From NCBI GenBank assembly GCA_040878345.1, contig JBBDML010000019.1:1-64000 (forward strand): a stretch of 64,000 bases of DNA, read 5' to 3'. This stretch comes from ZC4RG35 sp040878345. Its GTDB lineage: Bacteria; Actinomycetota; Acidimicrobiia; Spongiisociales; ZC4RG35. Within the stretch, counting starts at the first letter, position 1; each line of letters begins with the position of its first letter. Below the pieces are notes generated by a model, which did not search any database, had not been told where the DNA came from, and was given only the letters and a program-made list of their open reading frames with translations. Below, in pieces: positions 15,918 to 24,571 of this stretch. The translations under genes were made by a program, and so were the position numbers.

Positions 15918-17297
15918 CTACCCAATCAGGGTCTTCTCGATCATGTCGATGACGCGGTCGACGTGCTCGGCGGTGGTTCGGCGGTTGAGGACGGCAAGGC
16001 GAAGCACGAACCGCCCGTCGACCACGGTCGGGCTGACATGCGCCGACCGGTCGCGGTTGACAGCCTCCAATGCCGCATGGCCCAGGTCGTCGTCATCGAA
16101 CATGAAGGCCAGGATCGAGAGGTCGGGTCGCCAACGGGCGTCGATCCCGCTGATCGTGCTCACCCGGTCGTAGGCGTGGCTGGCCAGGTCGAGACCGAGG
16201 TCGAGTGCCTCCCGGAACGGCGCCACCCCGTGCAGCTGGAGGGGGAGCCACACCGAGAGCCCACGGAAGGGCCGGCTCAACTCAGGGCCCAATGAGGCGA
16301 TGTCCCTGACCCCCTGGTAGTGGTCCTCGTCCCGCAGGTAGGCCCCCCGGCCGAGATGGGCGTCGACCAGGCTCCCCTCGTCCCGGACCAGCAGGGCTCC
16401 GACCCCGAACGGGATCGACAGGCCCTTGTGGGGGTCGAGCGCGATCGAGTCGGCCCGGTCGATGCCGTCGAGCACGACCGCGCCGCGTTGGGTCAGCTCG
16501 AAGAAGGCTCCGTAGGCGCCGTCGACGTGGAGCCAGAGCTCCTCATCGACGCCGATGTCGGCGATGGCTCCCAGCTGGTCGACGGTGCCGGTGTCGGTGG
16601 TGCCCGCCGAGGCAACCACCAGGAACGGATGGCGCCCCGCGGCACGGTCGGCGGCGACCGAGGCGCGGAGCGAGTCGGGGTCCATGCGGAGGTCGGTGTC
16701 CACCGCGACCGTGACGATCTGGTCGGCCCGGAACCCCGCAAGCCGGGCAGCTTTCGCCACCGAGTGATGAGTATGGGCGCTGACGTATAGGACCCCTTTG
16801 GTGAAGTCATCCCCGAGTCGAGAGGTGCGGGCGGTGACCACCGCGGTGAAGTTGGCCATCGATCCGCCGGAGAGGAGCAGGCCCGAGGCATCAGGGCCGA
16901 GGTCGAACAGAGAAGTCATCCACCGCACCACCCCGTGCTCGATGGCGGAGAACCCGGGAGCGGCGCTGGAGACCCCGGTGTAGCGGTTGAGCGCGGCCGC
17001 CAGGAAGTCCCCCAGGGCCGCGGTGTAGAGCCCGGCATTGGGGATATAGGAGAGATGGCCACCCGATGGGTGGAGGATTCCCGAGGTCCCGGCCGTCTCC
17101 AGGTCCTCCAGGATCGAGGGCAAGGGCCTTCCCTCTTCGCCTGGGGGAAGTCCCAGCATGTCGAGGGTCTCCTGGTCGAGGTCGGTACCGGAGGCGTCCA
17201 TCGATGCCATCCGTTCGTACCAATCGTCCAGGTAGTGGGTGACCAGGGAGGTGAGCTCGGCGCGGGTGGCGCGATCCGGGTCCAGATGGTCGGTCAT
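15918..17297 (-). CDS. PLP-dependent group II amino acid decarboxylase
   Basis: 459 residues. Fold-type I decarboxylase: LLSGGSMANFTAVVTAR (phosphate-binding Gly-Ser), LHVDGAYGAFFEL with the PLP-nitrogen Asp and its Ala, and the Schiff-base Lys in IALDPHKGLSIPFGVG. This is the aromatic-L-amino-acid/glutamate/tyrosine decarboxylase superfamily, producing an amine and CO2. It is divergent, with 83 nt between, from a glutamine-synthetase-like gene that may gamma-glutamylate amines. Aromatic amino acids are plausible substrates given the ring-cleavage genes nearby, but specificity cannot be read from the sequence. A TACCTT box lies 9 nt before the ATG on its strand. Confidence 0.9.
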   Translation of the reverse strand: MTDHLDPDRATRAELTSLVTHYLDDWYERMASMDASGTDLDQETLDMLGLPPGEEGRPLPSILEDLETAGTSGILHPSGGHLSYIPNAGLYTAALGDFLAAALNRYTGVSSAAPGFSAIEHGVVRWMTSLFDLGPDASGLLLSGGSMANFTAVVTARTSRLGDDFTKGVLYVSAHTHHSVAKAARLAGFRADQIVTVAVDTDLRMDPDSLRASVAADRAAGRHPFLVVASAGTTDTGTVDQLGAIADIGVDEELWLHVDGAYGAFFELTQRGAVVLDGIDRADSIALDPHKGLSIPFGVGALLVRDEGSLVDAHLGRGAYLRDEDHYQGVRDIASLGPELSRPFRGLSVWLPLQLHGVAPFREALDLGLDLASHAYDRVSTISGIDARWRPDLSILAFMFDDDDLGHAALEAVNRDRSAHVSPTVVDGRFVLRLAVLNRRTTAEHVDRVIDMIEKTLIG

Positions 17298-17380
17298 TCG
17301 CCGGTCAAGGTAATCGCAACGAGTGGTGTGCGCGAAGTCATGCCGATATACGATCTGACGCCACCCGATCCTGGAGGGAT

Positions 17381-18661
17381 GTGACTTACGACCGGCTCCG
17401 CCTGCTCTGGCCCGACCATCTCGGGCTCGCTCGCGGGAAGTATCTGACCCCGGAGAAGGCCGACCGCGGCACCGCCCACTCCATCGCCCTGTTCACCCTT
17501 GGGTTCGATCGGGTGATGATCCCCCACGACGGTGGCTTCTACTGGGAGGGGCTGCCGGACTGTGATGCCGTATTCGATTCCTCCACGGTGCGTGAGGGAT
17601 GGGAAGAGGGCACCTCGGTGGTGGTCCCTGACATCCTCCGCCTCGAGCTTCCCGTGCCACTCGCCCCCCGTCACGTCCTCAGGGAGTCGATCGAGAAATG
17701 GCGCTCACACGGGCTCGAGCCCATGGTGGGCCTGGAGTTGGAGGCCTACCTCTTCGAGCCCGCCCCCGATGGCCGCTGGCAGCCGATCTCGACCCCCGGT
17801 GCCTATGTATACGGGACTGGAACCGCAGTCGACCCCACCGGGACCATCGACGAGATCATGGCAACCGCCCACCGGGTGGGCCTCCCGATGGAGTCGGTCA
17901 ACAGCGAGTACGACAACGGTCAGTTCGAGCTCACCCTGGCCTACACCACCGCGATGCGGGCCGCCGACGACGCCTTCCTGTTCAAGGTGATGGCCCGGGA
18001 GATCGCGACACGAAGAGGGATGCTCCTCACCTTCCTAGGCAAGCCCATCAACGACAGGGGTGGCTCGGGCACCCACGTCAATCTCTCCATGAGTGACGGC
18101 GCCGGCCACAACGCATTCAGTGACCCTGAAGCCGACGACGGGATCAGCGACCTGGCCCGGTCGGTGATAGCCGGTCTCCTCCAGCACCACGTCGGGATGA
18201 CCGCCCTGGTGGCACCGACGGTCAACTCCTACAAACGGCTACAACCCGGGTCGATGTGCGGCTACTGGGCCAACTGGGGATACGACCACCGAGGGGTCAC
18301 CGTGAGGGTCCCGCCGGCCCGAGGGGAAGGCACTCGATTGGAGCATCGTGTCGGCGACGCCGCAGTCACACCCCATCAAGCGGTGGCTGCCGTTCTCACC
18401 GCCGGGCTCCTCGGCTATGAGAAGGGTTACCCCTTGCCCCCGGTAGAACAGCTCGACTGCATCGAGAACGCCTCGACGGATGTGGTGGCGCCGGCCTCAC
18501 TGGCCGATGCTCTCGACGCCCTCGAGGCCGACACCGATCTGGTCGAGGCCTTCGGCGCCGCCTTCGTCGACGGATTCGTCACCGTGAAACGGGCGGAGTG
18601 GGACCGGTACAAACGATGGACCACCGACTGGGAGACCGCCGAGTACCTCCCGTTCCTCTGA
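17381..18661 (+). CDS. Glutamine-synthetase-family gamma-glutamyl ligase (PuuA/IpuC-like)
   Basis: 426 residues, shorter than housekeeping GlnA. The N-terminal beta-grasp part is followed by the ATP-grasp-like catalytic domain: GLELEAYLF, NSEYDNGQFELTL (metal Glu), GGSGTHVNLSM (catalytic His) and VRVPPARGEGTRLEHR (phosphate Arg). Lineages of this type ligate glutamate to amines or related compounds rather than ammonia. The start is a GTG with CTGGAGGG 8 nt upstream. A TACGAT box at 17349-17354 gives a short leader. It is coupled to the next gene by a TGATG overlap. The adjacent decarboxylase and the peptidase C26 gene fit an amine-degradation role. Confidence 0.88.
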   Translation: MTYDRLRLLWPDHLGLARGKYLTPEKADRGTAHSIALFTLGFDRVMIPHDGGFYWEGLPDCDAVFDSSTVREGWEEGTSVVVPDILRLELPVPLAPRHVLRESIEKWRSHGLEPMVGLELEAYLFEPAPDGRWQPISTPGAYVYGTGTAVDPTGTIDEIMATAHRVGLPMESVNSEYDNGQFELTLAYTTAMRAADDAFLFKVMAREIATRRGMLLTFLGKPINDRGGSGTHVNLSMSDGAGHNAFSDPEADDGISDLARSVIAGLLQHHVGMTALVAPTVNSYKRLQPGSMCGYWANWGYDHRGVTVRVPPARGEGTRLEHRVGDAAVTPHQAVAAVLTAGLLGYEKGYPLPPVEQLDCIENASTDVVAPASLADALDALEADTDLVEAFGAAFVDGFVTVKRAEWDRYKRWTTDWETAEYLPFL

Positions 18662-19443
18662 TGCCGGCGTTCCTATTCCCCCAGACCCCTTCGGGGCGCT
18701 CCTCGTTGATCCCACCCCCGCCCTGGCACTACTCGGGGGAGATGATCACGGTGGAGTATCGAACCGACCCCGAACGGGTGGCGGAGCTGCTACCCGAGGG
18801 CGTCGCCCTCGCCAACGAAGACCCCGGAGCGGTCGCCCTGATCTGGGCCGACTGGCAGAGCTGCGGCGACGGCTTCGAGGAGCTGCTCGACCCGGTCCGG
18901 AGCCAGTACAAGGAGTGCTTCTCGGTGATTCGCTGCACCTGGGACGACCGGCTTTGGTCCCGGAGCCCCTACATCTGGGTCGACAAGGACTTTGCCTTGG
19001 TCCGCGGCTACCACCAGGGCTACCCCAAGAAACTGGGGGAGATCTGGATGACCCGGCCGGTGACGATCGGCCGCGCCGGCCCCAGGTTGGAGGAGGGTGG
19101 CCGGTTCGGCGCGACCCTCACCGTGGCGGGCCGGATGATCGCCGAGGCCCGGGTCACCCTGACTCGGCCCGCCGGATCACCCGGGTTCGTCAACGGGCAT
19201 CCGATGTTGCACAACCGTTTCTGGCCCGCGATCGAGTCGGATGGGACTGCCTCGATGGACGAGCTGGTGACGATGAGGGGCTATGACGGTGAGGTGGCCG
19301 ATGTCTGGGAGGGGGAGGCCGAGCTGAGCCTTCACGAATCGCCAGGTGACGAGCTGTCGCTGCTGGCTCCCGGCGAGATCATCGGTGGCTTCTATCACAA
19401 GCTGGGAGTGTCCTGGCGCTCGGGGACCACTCTCGCTTCCTGA
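18661..19443 (+). CDS. Acetoacetate decarboxylase-family protein
   Basis: 260 residues starting at the ATG that overlaps the ligase stop by one base. PPPPWHYSGEMITVEYRTDP at the N-terminus and the Schiff-base Lys region GYPKKLGEIWMTRP match the acetoacetate decarboxylase superfamily. The second Lys and following Glu are in place, so catalysis is possible, but many members are aldolase-dehydratases or hydratases on keto acids rather than acetoacetate decarboxylases. Being translationally coupled to a gamma-glutamyl ligase argues for a step in the same pathway. Ends 13 nt before the convergent aldehyde dehydrogenase. Confidence 0.85.
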   Translation: MPAFLFPQTPSGRSSLIPPPPWHYSGEMITVEYRTDPERVAELLPEGVALANEDPGAVALIWADWQSCGDGFEELLDPVRSQYKECFSVIRCTWDDRLWSRSPYIWVDKDFALVRGYHQGYPKKLGEIWMTRPVTIGRAGPRLEEGGRFGATLTVAGRMIAEARVTLTRPAGSPGFVNGHPMLHNRFWPAIESDGTASMDELVTMRGYDGEVADVWEGEAELSLHESPGDELSLLAPGEIIGGFYHKLGVSWRSGTTLAS

Positions 19444-19456
19444 GCCGCAGCAGTGC

Positions 19457-20920
19457 TCAGCGGACGGTGCCCTGGGCGACCTGGAGGGTCTTGAGGTCAC
19501 TGTGGAAGTCGAGGGCGTAGTCGCCGCCCTCCCTTCCGATCCCTGAGATCCGGCAGCCTCCGAACGGCGCAGTCAGGTCCCGCACCAAGAAGGTGTTGAC
19601 CCAGACCGTTCCGGCCCTGATCGCCGAGCCGACCCGGTGGGCTCTCTCCTCGGACCCGGTGTAGACGATCGCCGAAAGCCCGTATTCGGTGGAGTTGGCC
19701 AGATCGATGGCCTCGGCCTCCTCCCCGAAGGTCTGATAGGTGAGAACCGGTCCGAACACCTCTCTTTGAACCGCTTCTGAGAAGTTGGACCGCGGCTGGA
19801 TCAAGGTGGGCAGATACCAGAGACCGTCGTCCTTCCATCGCTCCCCGCCGCGGAGGACCGTGTCCCCGCTGTCCCGCGCCCTCTCCACGAACCCCTCGAC
19901 CCTGCGGAGGTGATCGGGATGGATCAAGGGCGCGATGGTGGTCGAGGGGCTTCGGCTGTCACCGAGCACGTGTTGGTCGGTGTGGTGATGGAACAGGTCG
20001 AGGAACTCGGGGCCGATCGACTCCTCGACGATGAGCCGGGTCCCGGCGAGGCAGACCTGCCCGGCGTCGTCGTACTGACCGGCGGCCTTTCGGGCGGCGG
20101 TACCGATGTCGGCGTCGGCGAACACCAGGAAGGGGCCTTTGCCACCGAGCTCGGCGGTGAAGGGGACGATGTTGCGGGCGGCAGCCTCTCCGATGTGCCG
20201 TGCTGTCTCCGGAGACCCGGTGAGCGAGATCCGGCGCACCCTCCGGTCCTTCACCAAGGCAGCCCCCACTTCCTCACCGATTCCCTGGACCACATTGAGG
20301 ACTCCGGGCGGGAATCCGGCCTCACTCGCCAGGTCGGCGAGCAGTGATGCGCTCAGCGGGGACCACTCGGCCGGTTTGAGGATGACGGTGTTGCCCGCCG
20401 CCAGGGCGGGGGCGATCTTCCAGGTGGAGATGATCCATGGCGCATTCCAGGGGGTGATGATCACCGCCGGGCCGGCCGGCATCCGCTGGACCCGGTTGTC
20501 GGTCCCCTTCGACGACCACACCCTTCCGCTGTGCTCGGAGGCCAGGTCGGCATAGGTGCGGAAGTTCTCTGCTCCACGATGGATGCCTCTGGCCTCGAGA
20601 CTCTCGAGCAACATGGCCATGTCGACGCACTCGACCATGGCCAGCTCGGCGCGGTTCTCATCGATCAGGTCGGCGAGCCGATGGAGGATCTCGGCTCGCG
20701 CCACCGGCCCCCGCCTCGCCCAGTCGGGGAAAGCCTCCATGGCCGCGGTCACCGCGGCGTCGGCGGTGAGGGCGTCGCCGCGTGCGACGTCAGCCAGCTT
20801 CCAGTCCCAGTCAAGGGGTGATCGAGTCTCGAACCGGGCAGCCGAGGAGACCCTCTTTCCCCCGATGAAGTGGTCGGGCGACACCGCCACGGAAGAGATC
20901 TCAGCCCGGGCCGATGGCAT
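19457..20920 (-). CDS. Aldehyde dehydrogenase (HpcC/PuuC-like)
   Basis: 487 residues from the ATG at 20920. A longer open frame reaches 21193 but runs across the divergent dioxygenase. NAD-binding VIITPWNAPWIISTWKIAPA, the general-base Glu in FTAELGGKGP, the catalytic Cys in AGQVCLAGTRL, and EVFGPVLTYQTF are all present. NAD(P)-dependent oxidation of an aldehyde to an acid is certain by family. The divergent partner is a 3,4-dihydroxyphenylacetate-type dioxygenase, so 5-carboxymethyl-2-hydroxymuconate semialdehyde or arylacetaldehyde are plausible substrates. A TACAGT box ends 6 nt before the ATG, so it is probably leaderless. Confidence 0.93.
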   Translation of the reverse strand: MPSARAEISSVAVSPDHFIGGKRVSSAARFETRSPLDWDWKLADVARGDALTADAAVTAAMEAFPDWARRGPVARAEILHRLADLIDENRAELAMVECVDMAMLLESLEARGIHRGAENFRTYADLASEHSGRVWSSKGTDNRVQRMPAGPAVIITPWNAPWIISTWKIAPALAAGNTVILKPAEWSPLSASLLADLASEAGFPPGVLNVVQGIGEEVGAALVKDRRVRRISLTGSPETARHIGEAAARNIVPFTAELGGKGPFLVFADADIGTAARKAAGQYDDAGQVCLAGTRLIVEESIGPEFLDLFHHHTDQHVLGDSRSPSTTIAPLIHPDHLRRVEGFVERARDSGDTVLRGGERWKDDGLWYLPTLIQPRSNFSEAVQREVFGPVLTYQTFGEEAEAIDLANSTEYGLSAIVYTGSEERAHRVGSAIRAGTVWVNTFLVRDLTAPFGGCRISGIGREGGDYALDFHSDLKTLQVAQGTVR

Positions 20921-20926
20921 GGGGGG

Positions 20927-20936
20927 ACTGTAGGCT
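20927..20936. promoter_or_regulatory. Overlapping divergent -10 boxes
   Basis: On the minus strand TACAGT (20927-20932) is 6 nt from the aldehyde dehydrogenase ATG. On the plus strand TAGGCT (20931-20936) would start a leader of about 23 nt for the dioxygenase, which has GAGGAG at 20955-20960. The two boxes share two base pairs, so the promoters probably exclude each other. Confidence 0.45.
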
Positions 20937-20965
20937 TGGCCCCAGATTCCAGACGAGGAGACGGA

Positions 20966-21841
20966 ATGGGTGAAATCGTCGGTGCCGGCCTGATCAGCCA
21001 TTCCCCCACCATTATGCTCAACCAGGTCGCGCGCCACGAGCTGAACGATGGCAAGGAGATCAGCCTGGTCCCGGGTCTGGCGCGTCTCCGCAACGAGGTC
21101 CTCTCCCGGCTCGAGGCAGACACCATCGTCATCATCGACTCCCACTGGTTCACCACCGTCGAGCACGTCCTGTCGGCACATGCACGGAGGCACGGGCGGA
21201 TGACCTCATCCGAGCTGCCCCGCGGCATGGCCGGGATCCCCTACGACTATCCCGGTGACCCCGAGCTCGCCTTCCTCGCCGCCGCCCTGGGACAGGAGCT
21301 GGGCACGCCAACCCACGCCAGCGACGACGACCACCTCCCCGTTTATTACGCCACCATCAACCTGGTCCACTACTTGAGGAGCAATGAGCAGATCCTCTCG
21401 GTGTCGGTGGTGCAGACCGGTGAGTCAGACGACTTCCTGACGATGGGTGAGGCCATCGCCGAGGCGGTAGGCCGGCTCGATCGCCGGGTGGTGGTCCTGG
21501 CATCGGGTGGGATGAGCCACACCTTCTGGCCCCTCAAGCAGATCGCCAAGCACGAGGCGTCGGACCCGGTGCACATCTTCACGCCCGAGGCCCGCCAGGC
21601 CGACGAGCTCCGGCTCGAATGGATGAAGGCAGGTGATCATCGGAGGCTGGTCGAGTCGATGGCCGACTACCTCGAGCACAGTCCCGAAGGTAACTTCGGC
21701 CACTTCCTGATGATGCTGGGGTCGATCGGCGGAGCCGACTGCGTTGCCAGGGGCGAGCTGTTCTCCGATTACGAGAACGCCACCGGGACCGGTCAGGTTC
21801 ACGTCTGGTTTGATCGCCCGTCAGGCGGCTGGACCGAGTAA
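20966..21841 (+). CDS. LigB-type extradiol ring-cleavage dioxygenase (HpcB-like)
   Basis: 291 residues from the ATG at 20966, chosen because GAGGAG lies 5-11 nt upstream and the family N-terminus GAGLISHSPTIML follows at once. The class III extradiol fold has metal His in LISHSP, IDSHWFTT and the acid-base His in SGGMSHTFWP. Members use Fe(II) to open catechol rings next to the hydroxyls; 3,4-dihydroxyphenylacetate 2,3-dioxygenase is the closest well-known type. The C-terminal region with GNFGHFLMMLGSIGGA is also typical. It is divergent from the aldehyde dehydrogenase with shared promoter space, arguing for one pathway. Confidence 0.88.
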   Translation: MGEIVGAGLISHSPTIMLNQVARHELNDGKEISLVPGLARLRNEVLSRLEADTIVIIDSHWFTTVEHVLSAHARRHGRMTSSELPRGMAGIPYDYPGDPELAFLAAALGQELGTPTHASDDDHLPVYYATINLVHYLRSNEQILSVSVVQTGESDDFLTMGEAIAEAVGRLDRRVVVLASGGMSHTFWPLKQIAKHEASDPVHIFTPEARQADELRLEWMKAGDHRRLVESMADYLEHSPEGNFGHFLMMLGSIGGADCVARGELFSDYENATGTGQVHVWFDRPSGGWTE

Positions 21842-21880
21842 AGCCCGTCGCATCACGGCGGTCATGCCACAATCAATGGC

Positions 21881-23368
21881 GTGGTCGCTGTCAGGAGACC
21901 CCTCGGGCTGACCGACGATCTGACCCGTCTCGCCGCCTCTCTCGAGGCTCTCGAACTGCGCGGGAGTGCTGCGGTGGCCGGCCTCGCCGCCACCAGGGAC
22001 CGCTTGGTGTCGGTGATTCGCTCCTATCTGATCCCCAGGATCGACAATCCCGACGAGCCCCTCCTGGTAGTGGTGGCCGGTCCCACCGGGTCGGGGAAGT
22101 CGACATTGGTGAACACTCTCGCCGGGGTGGACCTGTCGCTGACCGGGCCGACACGGCCCACCACCAAGGTCCCCTTGGTGCTGACCCGCGGGGCTCGCCA
22201 CGAAGCCGGGATGAGTGTGGGCGGGGTCGAGTGCGTGGTGCGGACAGGTCTGGCACCGATCCTGGAGCACATGAGCCTGATCGACACCCCTGACATCGAC
22301 TCGACCTCGGTCGAGCATCGCGTCGTCGCCGAGACCTTGATCGACCATGCGGACATCGTGCTGTTCGTCACATCGGCGCTCCGCTACGCCGACAACGTCC
22401 CCTGGGAGGTGCTGCGCCGGGCCCTCTCCCGGGGCACCACCGTGATCCCGGTCCTAAACCGGGTGGGTGCCGAGTCGGGAGCCGCACTGCTCGACTTTCG
22501 TGCGCTGCTGTCCGCCGCCGGGATCGTCGAGAAACCGGTCAGGGTCCCGGAGCATCATCTCGGCCCCGGCGCCCAGCAGATTCCGTCGCTGGCGGTGCGT
22601 GACCTCAGACACCGGCTCTACTCCGTGGCCAGGGAGCGGGGACGATTCCATCAAGAGGTAGTCAATCGAGTCATAAACGTGACGGCCGGCCAGGTGAGGG
22701 ACCTGATAGACGGGATCATCGATGTCGGCTCAGCCAACGATGCCATGGCCCGTGTCATAGATGACGACATGGCCGCGGCGGCTCGGCTCGACCGACGGGA
22801 GCGACTCTGGGCGGCGCTCGATCTGGGGTATCCACCAAGCGGGCGACTCCGCGCCGGCATATGGATGCGCCGGCGCCAGCCACCCGCCAACGGCCTGAAT
22901 CACTGGTTGGGCCAGGTCCGCGCCGGGCTGGTGGCCGAGATCGAGACCAAGGTCCGAGAGGAGGTTGTCGACCAGAGGACCAGGCTGGCGCTCACAGGCC
23001 CGGGAGCCCCGACCGGGCTGGTCGACGAGACGATGCCGATCATCGGGGGTGCCTTAGACGGCTGGTTGGAGGCGACATCTTTGCTGGTCGGCACGCATCC
23101 ATACCCGCGTCTGGCGACGATGACCCTCATCTCGGCCACCCTCGCCCACCGGGAGGGCCCAGCGGTGTCGGCGATACTCGGCGTGGCTGATCATGACCTG
23201 ATCGATAAGGCGGTGTCGATGTTCGAGGCCCGGATGAGCGTGGTCTTCGGACATCTTGGCGCCCGACTCATCGAGCTGATGCGTCTGAGCCGGGGGCAAC
23301 CCGCGATCGACGATCTCCCATCGAGACTGTCGTCGGTGCTGGCCGCGTATCAGTTCGCCGATGCGTGA
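21881..23368 (+). CDS. Dynamin-like GTPase, first of a tandem pair
   Basis: 495 residues from a GTG. The GTPase domain has VVAGPTGSGKSTLVNTLAGV (P-loop), a Thr-rich switch I region (GPTRPTTKVP), LIDTPDIDS (G3), and VIPVLNRV (G4 in the N-R-V form rather than NKxD). The remaining 300 residues are mostly helical with no strong membrane helix. The architecture resembles bacterial dynamin/YfjP-like GTPases that remodel membranes or control division. It overlaps the second GTPase gene by 8 nt. I cannot name a process. The start is uncertain because no ribosome binding site is seen. Confidence 0.8.
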   Translation: MVAVRRPLGLTDDLTRLAASLEALELRGSAAVAGLAATRDRLVSVIRSYLIPRIDNPDEPLLVVVAGPTGSGKSTLVNTLAGVDLSLTGPTRPTTKVPLVLTRGARHEAGMSVGGVECVVRTGLAPILEHMSLIDTPDIDSTSVEHRVVAETLIDHADIVLFVTSALRYADNVPWEVLRRALSRGTTVIPVLNRVGAESGAALLDFRALLSAAGIVEKPVRVPEHHLGPGAQQIPSLAVRDLRHRLYSVARERGRFHQEVVNRVINVTAGQVRDLIDGIIDVGSANDAMARVIDDDMAAAARLDRRERLWAALDLGYPPSGRLRAGIWMRRRQPPANGLNHWLGQVRAGLVAEIETKVREEVVDQRTRLALTGPGAPTGLVDETMPIIGGALDGWLEATSLLVGTHPYPRLATMTLISATLAHREGPAVSAILGVADHDLIDKAVSMFEARMSVVFGHLGARLIELMRLSRGQPAIDDLPSRLSSVLAAYQFADA

Positions 23369-24560
23369 GGCCCTGACCGGCCTGATCGAACGAGCCGAGT
23401 TGGCGGTCACCGCCGCCCGCCCGGTGGTGGAGCCTGGCCGGCTCGACGGGGTCGCCGCCATGATCGCAGATGCCAGGGTCAGGCTGGATTACCCCGATGA
23501 CATCTTGGTGGTTGCGCTGGCTGGAGGCACCGGGTCGGGGAAGTCGAGCCTGTTCAACGCCCTCACCGGGACTGACGCCGCCATGGTCGGTGCCACCCGG
23601 CCTATCACGGGGGAACCGCTGGCCGCAGTGCCCAGCGGCCGGGGGATGGCCCTCACCGGGCTCCTCGACCATCTGGGCATCGAGGCGCGGGTCGAGTCGG
23701 TGGGCTTTCAGCATTGTCTCATCGACCTGCCGGACACCGACTCGATCGAGATCGGGCACCGTCACCGCGTGGAGGCGCTGATGCCCAGGCTCGACATCCT
23801 GGTGTGGGTCCTGGACCCGGAGAAGTACCGTGATGCTGCCCTCCATCACCGCTACCTCCGGCCGCTGTCGGAATACTCCGACCAGTTCGTCTTCGTCCTC
23901 AACCGGGTGGACCGGCTCGACGAGGCTGCCAGGGGCGAGGTACTCGAAGATCTCGAGAGGGCTCTGGCCGAAGACGGGATCACCGACCCCAAGGTCGGTG
24001 CCACCGCTTCCAACCCGACCAGGGGCCCCACCACCGGGATCGGAGACCTGAGGGCGGCCCTTGGGTCTCTGGCGGGCTCCCGGCTCCTCTACTCGAAACT
24101 CCTCACCGATCTCGACCATGCCGCCGCCGAGGTGATCGATGCCATAGGCCCCGCGCTCGACTACCGCCAGAGGCTGGCGACGATGACCGAGGATGCGGTG
24201 ACGTCGATCGCCGCAGGGGACGAGGAAGGTGCGGTGCGTGGCATGACCCTCTTCTTCGAGTCCACCGGCGAGGAGGTGGGTGGCCCGCTCGGCGAGATGC
24301 TCTCGAGGTTCGCCGCCACGCTGCCCGCCACGGTCCATTCCATCTCTGGGGCGATGCGCGACCCGCCGGCATCACGGATCCGCATTGGCAGGAGACGCGG
24401 CCGCAAAGCCCCGACCGCCGACCGAGAGGCCGCGGCCAGCACATTGTTGGATGAGGCGATCCGCCCCGTCACCGAGGCCGTCGCCGGACGGGCCCGTGCC
24501 GCCGCCGCCGCCGCCGAGTTGTCGGTGGCCGTCAGATCGGTGTCAAATCGCCCCTTATAG
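23361..24560 (+). CDS. Dynamin-like GTPase, second of a tandem pair
   Basis: 399 residues. P-loop LAGGTGSGKSSLFNALTG, switch I MVGATRPITGEP, G3 LIDLPDTDSIE and G4-like FVLNRVDRLDE. It shares the motif layout of the preceding gene, so the two probably arose by duplication and may form a heteromer. The C-terminus is Arg/Ala-rich (GRRRGRKAPTADREAAAS). The ATG at 23361 overlaps the first GTPase by 8 nt, indicating coupled translation. An MscS channel gene follows after 11 nt, which suggests a membrane-stress context but does not prove one. Confidence 0.8.
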   Translation: MREALTGLIERAELAVTAARPVVEPGRLDGVAAMIADARVRLDYPDDILVVALAGGTGSGKSSLFNALTGTDAAMVGATRPITGEPLAAVPSGRGMALTGLLDHLGIEARVESVGFQHCLIDLPDTDSIEIGHRHRVEALMPRLDILVWVLDPEKYRDAALHHRYLRPLSEYSDQFVFVLNRVDRLDEAARGEVLEDLERALAEDGITDPKVGATASNPTRGPTTGIGDLRAALGSLAGSRLLYSKLLTDLDHAAAEVIDAIGPALDYRQRLATMTEDAVTSIAAGDEEGAVRGMTLFFESTGEEVGGPLGEMLSRFAATLPATVHSISGAMRDPPASRIRIGRRRGRKAPTADREAAASTLLDEAIRPVTEAVAGRARAAAAAAELSVAVRSVSNRPL

Positions 24561-24563
24561 ACT
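24558..24563 (+). promoter_or_regulatory. -10 box (TAGACT), leaderless spacing
   Basis: Overlaps the TAG stop of the second GTPase gene and ends 8 nt before the mscS ATG, so the channel can be transcribed separately. Confidence 0.4.
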
Positions 24564-24571
24564 CGCCATCG

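Noticed and set aside
19457..21193. 578-residue version of the aldehyde dehydrogenase
   Set aside because: The first 91 residues lie across the divergent dioxygenase gene and are not dehydrogenase-like; the ATG at 20920 with its TACAGT box is better.
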